Positions 9,967-18,822 of a DNA stretch of 64,000 nt are shown here, one piece after another. The stretch spans positions 682,001-746,000 of the forward strand of contig NZ_CP008849.1 in the NCBI RefSeq assembly GCF_000730385.1, given 5' to 3'. This stretch comes from Alteromonas australica (GTDB taxonomy: Bacteria; Pseudomonadota; Gammaproteobacteria; Enterobacterales; Alteromonadaceae). The stretch's first letter is position 1, and each line of letters opens with the position of its first letter. The notes under the pieces were generated by a model, which searched no databases, was not told the origin of the DNA, and saw nothing but the letters and a program-made list of their open reading frames with translations. Both the position numbers and the translations under genes were made by a program.

Positions 9967-11364
9967 ATGCCCAAAAGAAATTCTAGCGATACAAAAATAT
10001 ACGTCCTCGATACCAACATTCTGCTGCACGAACCTCACGCCTTTCTCTCTTTTAAAGAACACGATGTGGTCATTCCCATGACAGTGTTAGAAGAGCTCGA
10101 TTATATAAAAGACAGTAAAAAAGACGTGGCTCGTGATGCCAGGGTATCAATTCGCGCAATGGAAGATTTGCTACATGATGCCACACCGGAAGAAATGTTA
10201 GCGGGAGTCACGATGGAAGGCATGGGAGCGGGTTCTACCGCGCCCTCGGGAAGCCTCTCCATTTTCACTGATCTGAATATGGCGGAAACCCAGCAGGTTT
10301 TTACTAGCAATGAAAATGACAACCGCATTATCAATGTGGCGTTACATCTGCAAAAGACATTCGCGCCTCAGCAGGTGGTGTTGGTAACGAAAGACTTAAA
10401 TATGCGCTTGAAAGCAAAAGGCGCAGGCTTAGCTCACGTTGAGGACTACCGAACCGATCAATTAATTACTGATATCAAATATCTGTCCCGAGGCTTTCAT
10501 CAGTTCGAAGGCAATTTTTGGGATGCGGTTAAAAGTGTAGATAGCCGAACAGAAGGGCGTGACACCATTCACACGGTACCAAAATCTATGTTGCCAGAAG
10601 CCTACGTCAACGAGTTCTTACTGGACGACAGCAAACATTTTGCCGGGTTAGTGGAGGCTGTTAATCAGGACTCCCTTGAAATACTCGATTTAGGCTATGA
10701 GCGATTAATGAGTCGCCATGCCTGGGGCATTACGCCCAAAAATATAGGCCAGGCTATGGCGCTTCACGCGCTACTCGACCCCCATATCGATTTAGTGGTG
10801 CTGACAGGGCCGGCAGGCAGCGGTAAAACTCTTCTCGCCCTTGCCGCTGCTTTGGAAATGGTGGTAGAGCGTAACATGTACGATAAAATCATCGTGACGC
10901 GAAGTACGCCAGAAATTGCTGAATCCATTGGCTTTTTACCCGGTACCGAGGAAGAAAAAATGTTGCCGTGGTTGGCAGCCATTACGGATTCTTTAGAAGT
11001 GCTGCATAAGCACGATGAGAACACGAAAGGTTCGATGAATTACATCATGGAGAAAGCCAATATTCAGTATAAATCGGTTAACTTCATGCGCGGCCGAAGT
11101 ATACAAAACTCCATTGTTATTCTTGATGAGTCGCAAAACCTAACTGCCTCTCAGCTTAAGACGATTATCACGCGCTGTGGCGAGGGGACGAAAATTATTG
11201 TGGGGGGGAATTTAGCGCAAATAGACAGCAATTACCTTTCGGCAGTCACCTCTGGTTTAACCTACTTAGTTGAGAAATTTAAGTACTTCTCAGGAAGTGC
11301 CACGATTAATCTTGATGGTGTGGTCAGAAGCCGCTTAGCCAGTTTTGCGGAAGAAAATCTATAA
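9967..11364 (+). CDS. PIN-PhoH fusion ATPase (PhoH2 type)
   Basis: 465 residues. An N-terminal PIN ribonuclease domain (~8-140) carries the acidic motif VLDTNILLHEP and a conserved EELD. A PhoH ATPase domain (~260-460) has Walker A GPAGSGKT near residue 279, a Walker B ILDESQNL and the late VRSRLA. PIN-PhoH proteins are RNA helicase/ribonuclease-type enzymes, sometimes placed in toxin-antitoxin-like settings. No small antitoxin ORF directly precedes this one; instead there is a structured leader. The ATG at 9967 has a GGAGTGAAGG ribosome binding site. A hairpin terminator follows the gene. Confidence 0.92.
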   Translation: MPKRNSSDTKIYVLDTNILLHEPHAFLSFKEHDVVIPMTVLEELDYIKDSKKDVARDARVSIRAMEDLLHDATPEEMLAGVTMEGMGAGSTAPSGSLSIFTDLNMAETQQVFTSNENDNRIINVALHLQKTFAPQQVVLVTKDLNMRLKAKGAGLAHVEDYRTDQLITDIKYLSRGFHQFEGNFWDAVKSVDSRTEGRDTIHTVPKSMLPEAYVNEFLLDDSKHFAGLVEAVNQDSLEILDLGYERLMSRHAWGITPKNIGQAMALHALLDPHIDLVVLTGPAGSGKTLLALAAALEMVVERNMYDKIIVTRSTPEIAESIGFLPGTEEEKMLPWLAAITDSLEVLHKHDENTKGSMNYIMEKANIQYKSVNFMRGRSIQNSIVILDESQNLTASQLKTIITRCGEGTKIIVGGNLAQIDSNYLSAVTSGLTYLVEKFKYFSGSATINLDGVVRSRLASFAEENL

Positions 11365-11377
11365 GCCTCTCAATACC

Positions 11378-11439
11378 AACCTGCTAAGCACACAAAACGC
11401 GGTATTTTATCCACGTTTAAGGGTGTGCAGCAGGTTTTT
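11378..11439 (+). terminator. Intrinsic terminator after the PIN-PhoH gene
   Basis: AACCTGCT (11378-11385) pairs with AGCAGGTT (11429-11436), and GCACAC (11388-11393) with GTGTGC (11423-11428), leaving a two-base bulge. An inner AAACG/CGTTT pair extends the stem. A run of T follows on the plus strand only. Confidence 0.65.
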
Positions 11440-11446
11440 CACTTAC

Positions 11447-12421
11447 TTAATCAATCACTTCTATTTGATAGCGACCGGTTTGCAGGTATCGTTGGGTTGA
11501 CTCTGATACCTGCCCAAAAGGAAGCAGTGCAGGCCCCGTGGGGTCATACAGCACAAAGTCGCGTCCATCTATTTGTATGGTGCTATCGTCGATTAAGGGG
11601 GTAAGTGCAACGGCGAGCAATGCATGGTTCGGCAAGAATACCATTGCCATGTCGGTGGTAGGTAAAAACGCCCGTACCAACGCACTGGTTAATACCGCTT
11701 TACTGTCACAATCTCCCAGATTCTGGTTAAGTAGTCCAACCGGAGGCGCAAAACCCGAACCATTGCTGGCCACACGATCTTCTAAGGTGTCGTATGGAAT
11801 GCTTTGTATCCACCCAAGCAGTAAATCGAAATAGTCTCGCGCATCAGCATCTTGTCTAATTTTTTCATAAAATGCTTGAGAAACAGGGACAAGGGCTTTA
11901 GTGGTTTCTTCAACATAGCGTAAGTGGTCGGGTTTCACGGCGCCTTGGTTGAATATGGTGGTAAAACGTACGTAGTAGTTTTGTTCAAGGTAGGTGTTAA
12001 AGGCTCGTACTTGCTCTGCTTGCAGTTCTTCTAAAATAACATCCGCGCGTGTTTCACTTTGCGCTCGAACTTCAATGTTAATGCGCTGATTATCATTTTT
12101 TATCGCGATACGGGCGTCTTTAGGGTCGTAGGTTTTGGCTTTCTTCATTAAGGCTACAGTAACGAAGCGCTGTGCTAAAGAAGGTTTATAGTTAGGCTGT
12201 AGCGTTGGCGCGGCTTTAAAGGCGGTATGGGGTAGGCGAAAGCGAATTTCTTGTACTTCGTTGTCAGCATCTAGCCAGCGATAATAATAATCGGTGGCAT
12301 CACCTTTTTGTGTTTTTTGAAAATTCAATTGCTCCGCTAAAGCCGAGGGAGCCACACCTTGCAGCAGTAAGAAGCAAAGCATACAAGTATAGCGTAAGGG
12401 GGTTAAATACGTATCGGCCAT
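11447..12421 (-). CDS. Periplasmic transglutaminase-like cysteine protease-fold protein
   Basis: 324 residues with a signal peptide (hydrophobic stretch at ~12-28, cut near PSALA). The C-terminal half has an ordered Cys-His-Asp set: GDCDSKAVLTSALVR, then PNHALLAV, then YDPTGP. This is the arrangement of transglutaminase-like/papain-fold domains. The first half is rich in charged residues and has no recognised domain. The protein is likely periplasmic, and its substrate is unknown. It is encoded convergently with the PIN-PhoH gene and lies 61 bases after cysG on the same strand, so the two could be co-transcribed. Confidence 0.7.
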   Translation of the reverse strand: MADTYLTPLRYTCMLCFLLLQGVAPSALAEQLNFQKTQKGDATDYYYRWLDADNEVQEIRFRLPHTAFKAAPTLQPNYKPSLAQRFVTVALMKKAKTYDPKDARIAIKNDNQRINIEVRAQSETRADVILEELQAEQVRAFNTYLEQNYYVRFTTIFNQGAVKPDHLRYVEETTKALVPVSQAFYEKIRQDADARDYFDLLLGWIQSIPYDTLEDRVASNGSGFAPPVGLLNQNLGDCDSKAVLTSALVRAFLPTTDMAMVFLPNHALLAVALTPLIDDSTIQIDGRDFVLYDPTGPALLPFGQVSESTQRYLQTGRYQIEVID

Positions 12422-12481
12422 AGCGCCTACAGAAGATTAAAGGTTAGTATCAGTATGCGCATGGCCGTTGAAAGTGCAAGT

Positions 12482-13870
12482 TTATGCTTGGGTAAACCAA
12501 TCCAACTCTTTGTGCAAATTCACCACCGTACCCACAATAATAAGCGTGGGAGGCTTGAGGTTTGCGGTTTCAGGCAAAGAAGCAATAGTGTTAAGGGTGC
12601 CTGTTACCACTGTTTGATTTTCTGTGGTAGCGGACTGCACCAAGGCGATAGGCGTATCTTCATCGAGTCCGTTTTCAATTAACTTCTGGCAAATAATGGG
12701 TAAGCCAGTTAAGCCCATGTAAAACACTATGGTTTGATTGGCTTGGGCCAAAGAAGGCCAGTTTAAGTCTATGCTTCCGTCTTTAAGGTGGCCCGTAGCA
12801 AATACCACAGACTGGGCGTGATCTCTATGCGTTAGCGGAATGCCAGCGTAACTAGATGCCCCACTTGCTGCAGTAATGCCTGGCACAACCTGAAAGTCGA
12901 TACCATGTTCAATAAGGGTTTGTATCTCTTCTCCACCGCGGCCAAAGATAAAGGGGTCGCCGCCTTTCAGCCTGACCACTCTATTGCCTTTTTTCGCTTC
13001 ATCAACCATCAACTGATTAATATCCTGCTGTGGTAGCGTGTGATTGCTTTTTGCTTTACCTACATAAATCTTTTCAGCATCTCTGCGCACCAATTCTAAA
13101 ATTTGCGGTGACACTAAGCGGTCGTATACCACAACATCGGCTTTCTGCATCAAACGTAAGGCGCGAAAGGTCAGTAAATCGGGGTCGCCAGGGCCTGCAC
13201 CCACGAGATAAACTTGGCCTTCTAACTGCTGATTCCCTGCCGCAGCCTCCAGGGCTTTTAGAAAGGCATTATCGGCTTTTTCATCTTGGCCTTTTTCGAC
13301 CATTTCTGCGATATCACCGTCTAATACATCTTCCCAAAAGTAGCGTCTTGCCGTCACGCTTGAAAGTGCGCTTTTAACTTTGTCCCTGAATTTTTCAGAA
13401 AAAGCGCCCAGCTTACTTAAGTTTGCGGGTATGACAGTTTCTAACTTCTGACGTAAGTAACGCAGTAGTACAGGGGCGACTCCTCCACTACTCATGGCAA
13501 TAACGATAGGGGAGCGATCAACAATAGAGGGGGTAATAAATTGGCAAAGTGGCGTGTTGTCCACCACATTTACTAATACTTTTTGTTGGCGGGCAAGGTC
13601 ATGAACGTATTGATTAACATCTCCCTTATCCGTTGCCACAAACACCATGTCTTTGTCATTGAGATCAGCGTCGCTAAATTCCCGTTCGATAAGGGTTACG
13701 TTAGGCGCATCAGCAAGTTGCTTTACCGTGCTGCAAACCCACGGAGCAACCACAGTGATAGTGGCGGGTGTTTTCATGATGAGCTCAAGCTTTCTGGCCG
13801 CTACTTCGCCAGCGCCTACAATTAAGCAGCGCATAGAACGAGCATCTAAAAACAGAGGGAAATAATCCAT
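12482..13870 (-). CDS. cysG: Siroheme synthase CysG (trifunctional)
   Basis: 462 residues (E. coli 457). The N-terminal half is the NAD-dependent precorrin-2 dehydrogenase/ferrochelatase with a Rossmann motif (LIVGAGEVAARKLE) and the SSGGVAPVLLRYLR region. The C-terminal half is uroporphyrinogen-III C-methyltransferase (VYLVGAGPGDPDLLT, VVRLKGGDPFIFGRGGEE, VPGITAASGASSYAGIPLTHR). Together they turn uroporphyrinogen III into siroheme, the prosthetic group of sulfite reductase and of the NirB encoded later in this window. A second, stand-alone methyltransferase lies in the nitrate operon. No sulfite reductase genes are nearby. Confidence 0.96.
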   Translation of the reverse strand: MDYFPLFLDARSMRCLIVGAGEVAARKLELIMKTPATITVVAPWVCSTVKQLADAPNVTLIEREFSDADLNDKDMVFVATDKGDVNQYVHDLARQQKVLVNVVDNTPLCQFITPSIVDRSPIVIAMSSGGVAPVLLRYLRQKLETVIPANLSKLGAFSEKFRDKVKSALSSVTARRYFWEDVLDGDIAEMVEKGQDEKADNAFLKALEAAAGNQQLEGQVYLVGAGPGDPDLLTFRALRLMQKADVVVYDRLVSPQILELVRRDAEKIYVGKAKSNHTLPQQDINQLMVDEAKKGNRVVRLKGGDPFIFGRGGEEIQTLIEHGIDFQVVPGITAASGASSYAGIPLTHRDHAQSVVFATGHLKDGSIDLNWPSLAQANQTIVFYMGLTGLPIICQKLIENGLDEDTPIALVQSATTENQTVVTGTLNTIASLPETANLKPPTLIIVGTVVNLHKELDWFTQA

Positions 13871-13891
13871 AATGAACAGGTACGCAAAAAA

Positions 13892-13923
13892 AAAGAACTA
13901 ACGCTATTTTGCGCTAATTCTTT
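13892..13923 (-). terminator. Intrinsic terminator of deaD
   Basis: Read on the minus strand, a 13-bp stem (including two G-U pairs) closes a six-base loop and is followed by a run of nine to ten T. On the plus strand the two wobble positions become mismatches, so it serves deaD, whose stop lies about 70 bases away. Confidence 0.8.
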
Positions 13924-13991
13924 TTTATTAGAAACAACGAAATCAGCCTTTATATTCCCTTACGTTATATGCAGGCTGGTTTGTGTGCTAT

Positions 13992-15755
13992 TTAGTTCTT
14001 ACGTTTCTTGTCTCGGGTTCCGCGATTGTCACGGCTACCTTTCTCAGCACTACGTCCGCCGCGGCTTTCACGCTTAGGTGGCGTGTCTGACCAAGCACGA
14101 ATAGACAAACGTTGGCCCGCAACACGGGTGCCCGTAAGCTTATCTTGCGTCTCTTTTGGCATACCTGCAGGTAAGTCAACCGTACTGAAGTTATCGTATA
14201 TCTCGATAGCGCCAATGTGTTTCGAATTGATGTTACCTTCGTTGGCGATAGCGCCCACGATATTACCTGGCTTAGCACCATGTACATGGCCTACATCAAT
14301 TCTATAACGCTGCATACCTTCTTCTGGTTTGCGGCTAGTACGAGTGGACTTGCCTTTACGATCTCGGCTTTCTCTTCCGTCACGGCGCTCTCGTTGTTCA
14401 CGAGGTGGCTTGCTGTGAAGATCAGGGCGGTCGCTTTCTTTCAAGATAAGCGGTTCGTCACCTTGGGCAATTTTAAGTAGCGCAGCCATGATAACTTCAG
14501 GAGACGCTTCCGCTTCTTCCTTTATCATTTCAACAATAGGAATAAGCGATTCAATGCTATCGTCTTGGGCAGCTTCAACCACAGATTGTTTAAAGCGGCT
14601 AAGGCGAGTTTCATTGATTTCGCTAATTGAAGGAATGGGCATAGCTTCAATCGGCTGCTTGGTGGTTTTCTCTATAGAGAACAGCATGCGCTTTTCACGA
14701 TGCGAAATAAACAAAATAGCATCGCCTTGGCGTCCAGCACGGCCTGTACGACCAATACGGTGAACATACGATTCACTATCGTAAGGAACGTCAAAGTTAA
14801 CCACGTGACTTACACGCTCAACATCGAGGCCACGTGCTACTACGTCTGTGGCGACCAAAATGTCAATATTGCCTTGCTTCAATTTATCAACAGTACGCTC
14901 ACGGGCGTTCTGTGGAATGTCACCATTAAGCGGTTCAACATCGTATCCACGCGCAGATAGTTTATCTGCAAGCTCTACGGTAGCGGTTTTTGTGCGCACA
15001 AAAATAATCATGCCATCAAAAGGTTCCACTTCCAGAATACGGGTTAACGCTTCAAGCTTATGGTGTGGAGCAACTTGGCAAAAACGCTGGCGAATCGTAC
15101 TTGCGGTACTTACCTTCGATGCGATTTTAACTTGCTTAGGGTCTTTAAGATAACGCTGAGTAATCTTTTTAATAGGCCCTGGCATGGTTGCCGAGAACAA
15201 CGCAGTTTGTCGCTCTTCTGGTGCATGGCTTAAAATAAGCTCTACGTCATCGATAAAGCCCATGCGTAGCATTTCGTCAGCTTCATCGAGAACCAAAAAT
15301 TTAAGTTCGCTTAAATCTAATGTTTTACGCTTTATATGGTCGATAACACGACCCGGCGTACCTACAACAACCTGAACACCACGTTTAAGTTGGCGAATTT
15401 GGTTGTCATAAGACTGACCGCCGTATACCGGCAGTACTTTAATTTTTTGGCTAAAACTTGCGTAAACTTGGAACGCTTCGGCTACCTGAATCGCTAATTC
15501 GCGAGTCGGTGCGAGTACCAGTAATTGCGGCTTACGTTGCTCAGGATCAATATTTGCCAACATAGGCAGGGCAAACGCGGCGGTTTTTCCTGTTCCTGTC
15601 TGGGCCTGACCGAGTAAATCATGACCTTCAAGAAGTAATGGAATACTTTCTGCTTGAATAGGCGATGGTTTCTCGTAGCCAACTTTTTCAAGGGCTTGTA
15701 AGATAGGTTCTGGTAGTTTGAGATCTTTAAATGTCATGTCGACAGTTGTTGTCAT
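13992..15755 (-). CDS. deaD: DEAD-box RNA helicase DeaD/CsdA
   Basis: 587 residues. The helicase core has all landmarks: an N-terminal F near the Q motif, Walker A AQTGTGKT (51-58), LDEADEMLRMGF, SATMP and HRIGRTGRAGR. A C-terminal DbpA-like RNA-binding domain (MQRYRIDVG to FSTVDLPAGMP) and a basic Arg/Gly-rich tail are diagnostic of DeaD/CsdA rather than RhlE or SrmB. It unwinds structured RNA during large-subunit ribosome assembly and mRNA decay in the cold. It is monocistronic, with a terminator downstream and a ~100-base or longer leader upstream. Confidence 0.94.
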   Translation of the reverse strand: MTTTVDMTFKDLKLPEPILQALEKVGYEKPSPIQAESIPLLLEGHDLLGQAQTGTGKTAAFALPMLANIDPEQRKPQLLVLAPTRELAIQVAEAFQVYASFSQKIKVLPVYGGQSYDNQIRQLKRGVQVVVGTPGRVIDHIKRKTLDLSELKFLVLDEADEMLRMGFIDDVELILSHAPEERQTALFSATMPGPIKKITQRYLKDPKQVKIASKVSTASTIRQRFCQVAPHHKLEALTRILEVEPFDGMIIFVRTKTATVELADKLSARGYDVEPLNGDIPQNARERTVDKLKQGNIDILVATDVVARGLDVERVSHVVNFDVPYDSESYVHRIGRTGRAGRQGDAILFISHREKRMLFSIEKTTKQPIEAMPIPSISEINETRLSRFKQSVVEAAQDDSIESLIPIVEMIKEEAEASPEVIMAALLKIAQGDEPLILKESDRPDLHSKPPREQRERRDGRESRDRKGKSTRTSRKPEEGMQRYRIDVGHVHGAKPGNIVGAIANEGNINSKHIGAIEIYDNFSTVDLPAGMPKETQDKLTGTRVAGQRLSIRAWSDTPPKRESRGGRSAEKGSRDNRGTRDKKRKN

Positions 15756-15829
15756 TAAGGGTCCTGGTGCATTAAGTAAGGAGGGCGCGGCAAACGTGAA
15801 CCGGCAATAGTTTGTGCCGGAGTATGCCT

Positions 15830-15880
15830 GCGGTATTGCAAAAAACGTTATTATATTCGAATAATGGGCAGGTTGCCACG
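15830..15880 (-). promoter_or_regulatory. Possible deaD promoter
   Basis: On the minus strand a perfect TATAAT (15850-15855) follows a weak TGGCAA 17 bases upstream. It would give a leader of roughly 85-90 bases before the ATG at 15755. The -35 match is poor, so this is only a candidate. Confidence 0.3.
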
Positions 15881-15974
15881 AAATTGCACAATAATGATGA
15901 AAAAATGCACAGGCATTGGTGTAAGCTTCGATGAATAGACAACAAATAATTACATGCAGGGCAAAGGAAATAGA

Positions 15975-18752
15975 ATGAACAAAAAATCTTCACACCGCTT
16001 TGTTAAGCGCGCATCAGTAGCTGCCATGCTACTCAGCAGCCTCATATTGACAGGCTGTGGTGAAAAATCGATGGAAGCGCACTTAGAAGATGCTCGGGCG
16101 TATGTACAGAAACAGCGTGTAGATGCTGCTATCGTGGAATACAAAAGCGCCATTCAGTTAAAGCCTGATGTTGCGCAACCGCGTTTTGAGTTAGGACGCT
16201 TATACCTGCAAAGTAACAACTATGTGGCGGCAGAGAAAGAACTGAATAAAGCCCTTGAGCTTGGTTATGCTGCCAGCGAAGTTATTCCATTACTTTCAGT
16301 GGCGTATCAGCAGTCAGGCGCGGAAACAGCATTGGCTGGGGTAGACTATCGCGCAGAAGGTATGACGGTGGTTGAGTCTGCAGAGGTGGGTTTCTACAAA
16401 CTGCAAGCGTTAGTACAGCTAGAAAAATTTAACGATGCAGAAGCGTTGCTCAGCGATTTAATGACCTTAGATACAGAATCTGTTTATAAAGGGCTCATTG
16501 ACAGCTACCAGTACATTTTAGATAAAGACTACCAAAGCGCCCTTACCGCGACTGAAGCGTTGCAGGAGCAAGCGCCGCAAAATAAAGATGTATTGTTACA
16601 GCTTGCACGCCTCTATTTACTCGCCGGGCAACAAGAGCAAGCATTAGGCGTATACGAAGACTATGTAAGCGCATTTCCCAATGACCTCACCAGTAAATTT
16701 GCTTTTGCCGCCCTGCTTATTGAGCAGCGAGAGTTAGGCAAAGCTGAGCCTATTGTTGATGATTTACTTACCCTGAATAACACGCACCCCTTATTGAACA
16801 CGTTCAAAGGGATAATCGAGTCAGCGAATGGAAATTATGCCCAGGCGTTAGATTACTTGGAAGTGGCTATTCAAAATGGGCGCAGCGATCAAATTGTGCG
16901 TTTAGTGGCCGGCTTTAGTGCCTATCAAATTCAAGATTTTGAAGCGGCGCAACGTCACCTTGCCATGATTGCATCAACGTTACCTGATAACCACCCAGGC
17001 CTTCGTATGCTTGCCGACAGCATGTTGCAGTTAGGTGAGAATGATGAAGCACTAGAAGTGCTTAATCGTGTAGAAGGGCAGGCCAACGCAGACGCCGCTT
17101 TGTTTTCAAAAGCCAGTTATCAATTGCTTAAAGAGGGCAATGTGATAGGGGCGCAACAGATGGCGGAACGCAGCGAAACAGCGAGCTCGTCGCCAGAAGA
17201 TTTAGCCCGTCTTGGTGTGCTTCAGCTTTCATTAAATGATATTGATGGTTTAGTGAAGATTGAAGAGGCAGTGCAGCAGGCGCCTGAGTCTACCACCACG
17301 CAAAATACCCTGTTGCGAGCTTACCTTGCCACGGGGCAAATTGATAAAGCGAAAGTGGCCGCCACCGAATGGCGCGAGCAGTCGCCAGAATTGGCGTTAC
17401 CCATGGTGTATTTGGCGAATATTGCCATGGAAGAAGAAGACTACACATCGGCAGAAGGTTATTTAGCGAAGGCGGCCACCTTAGAAGGTGCCCAAAACGA
17501 AGTGGTTTATGCCAGAACTAAATTGTTAATTTTGCAAGAAAAACGCGACCAGGCAATAGCGCAAATCAAGCAGTTTATTGATGGCCAGCCGGCGGATGTG
17601 CAAGCCATTACGTTATGGTATGCCCTTGAAGCGAGTCAACAAAATGGTGACACGGTAATTCAACATGCCACCAAACAGTTAAACCGCGACAAAGACAATA
17701 TCATGTTGCGTATTTTGCTGTCGCGTATGTACGCAATGTCCGGCGACCTTGATAAAACGGTTAGCTTACTTTCAGAAGTGGAAGGTGACGAAACTACACC
17801 AATGGCCTTTTGGAATCTAAAAGGGCAGGCATTGGTAGCCACCAATAAAGTGGAAGAAGCTAAAGCCTTGTTTGAGCGTTGGGTAGAGTTTTACCCACAA
17901 GACAAAAACGCGGTTTTAGGCATGTTGCTTATTTTTGATTCGCAGAAAAATTATCGCCAAGGTTTGTCCATGGCGGATAAAGTGTTAGCGAAACGCCCAG
18001 ATCCGCAAATTCGTCTATTAAAAGCCTACTTCCATAGTATGCTGGGTCAAAGCCAGCCTGCATGGAGCATTATCGACAACTTGTCGAACGAGGCGAAGCG
18101 TTTACCTTTCGTGCGTGGCGTCATTGCCCGTTTGTACGTTATCGATAAGCGCCCTGAACAAGCCTTAGATCACGCGCAAGCTGCCTACGAAGCTACACCA
18201 AATGCAGATAACGCATTATTGATGGTGGCTATTCTGGAGATGACAGATAAAGCCGGTGAGGCGTACGCATTTTTAGCTACTCACGTTGAAAATAAGCCAA
18301 ACGATATTAGAAGTGCAATGCTGTTAGCTGAGCGACAAATTAACCGTGATCGAAAGCAAGCGATAGGCACTTACGAGACAATTCTTGAGAAAACATCAGA
18401 TAACTTCGTCGTGTTGAATAACTTAGCCTATCTCAAATTCAAGGAAAATGAGCTGGAAGAGGCGCAAAACCTTGCCAATAAAGCAATTGCGCTACAACCT
18501 GAAAATGCCGATGCCATCGACACGCTAGCACAGGTACTCATTGCAAAAGGTGAGAAACAAGAAGCGTTGAGTTTGTATGAAGAAATAGCAACACGGCCTA
18601 TTGCCAATGAGGAAGTGTACTTAAATCACGTGGAATTATTACTAGAGCTAGACAAAGACAGTTTAGCGAAACGGCGTCTATCAAGCCGAGAGTTTAAGCA
18701 AAAAGTCTCGTTAGTGCGGATCGAAAGCTTGAAAACGACTTACGGTATTTAG
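15975..18752 (+). CDS. Large TPR-repeat lipoprotein, PrsT-like
   Basis: 925 residues from the ATG at 15975, chosen because AAAGGAAA precedes it; the frame itself extends back to 15954. A signal peptide ends in the lipobox LILTGC, so the protein should be a lipoprotein. The rest is almost wholly tetratricopeptide repeats, for example AIVEYKSAIQLKPDVAQPRF and similar helical pairs to the end. Length, lipobox and repeat pattern resemble PrsT, the TPR lipoprotein of PEP-CTERM/exosortase systems, but no exosortase, PEP-CTERM protein or polysaccharide gene occurs in this window. A scaffold role is inferred only. Confidence 0.8.
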   Translation: MNKKSSHRFVKRASVAAMLLSSLILTGCGEKSMEAHLEDARAYVQKQRVDAAIVEYKSAIQLKPDVAQPRFELGRLYLQSNNYVAAEKELNKALELGYAASEVIPLLSVAYQQSGAETALAGVDYRAEGMTVVESAEVGFYKLQALVQLEKFNDAEALLSDLMTLDTESVYKGLIDSYQYILDKDYQSALTATEALQEQAPQNKDVLLQLARLYLLAGQQEQALGVYEDYVSAFPNDLTSKFAFAALLIEQRELGKAEPIVDDLLTLNNTHPLLNTFKGIIESANGNYAQALDYLEVAIQNGRSDQIVRLVAGFSAYQIQDFEAAQRHLAMIASTLPDNHPGLRMLADSMLQLGENDEALEVLNRVEGQANADAALFSKASYQLLKEGNVIGAQQMAERSETASSSPEDLARLGVLQLSLNDIDGLVKIEEAVQQAPESTTTQNTLLRAYLATGQIDKAKVAATEWREQSPELALPMVYLANIAMEEEDYTSAEGYLAKAATLEGAQNEVVYARTKLLILQEKRDQAIAQIKQFIDGQPADVQAITLWYALEASQQNGDTVIQHATKQLNRDKDNIMLRILLSRMYAMSGDLDKTVSLLSEVEGDETTPMAFWNLKGQALVATNKVEEAKALFERWVEFYPQDKNAVLGMLLIFDSQKNYRQGLSMADKVLAKRPDPQIRLLKAYFHSMLGQSQPAWSIIDNLSNEAKRLPFVRGVIARLYVIDKRPEQALDHAQAAYEATPNADNALLMVAILEMTDKAGEAYAFLATHVENKPNDIRSAMLLAERQINRDRKQAIGTYETILEKTSDNFVVLNNLAYLKFKENELEEAQNLANKAIALQPENADAIDTLAQVLIAKGEKQEALSLYEEIATRPIANEEVYLNHVELLLELDKDSLAKRRLSSREFKQKVSLVRIESLKTTYGI

Positions 18753-18781
18753 ATAAGACCATTCACGATTTAGCATGACAT

Positions 18782-18822
18782 AAAAAACGGCCGTTTGAGT
18801 GATACTCAAACGGCCGTTTTTT
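18782..18822. terminator. Bidirectional intrinsic terminator
   Basis: A perfect 19-bp stem with a three-base loop (GAT at 18801-18803) and A/T runs at its two ends. It separates two convergent genes and its right arm touches the stop codon of the ion-channel gene, so it can terminate both transcripts. Confidence 0.9.

Noticed and set aside
13030-13377. 115-codon plus-strand frame inside cysG
   Set aside because: It is antisense to the conserved SUMT/dehydrogenase frame and has no start context.
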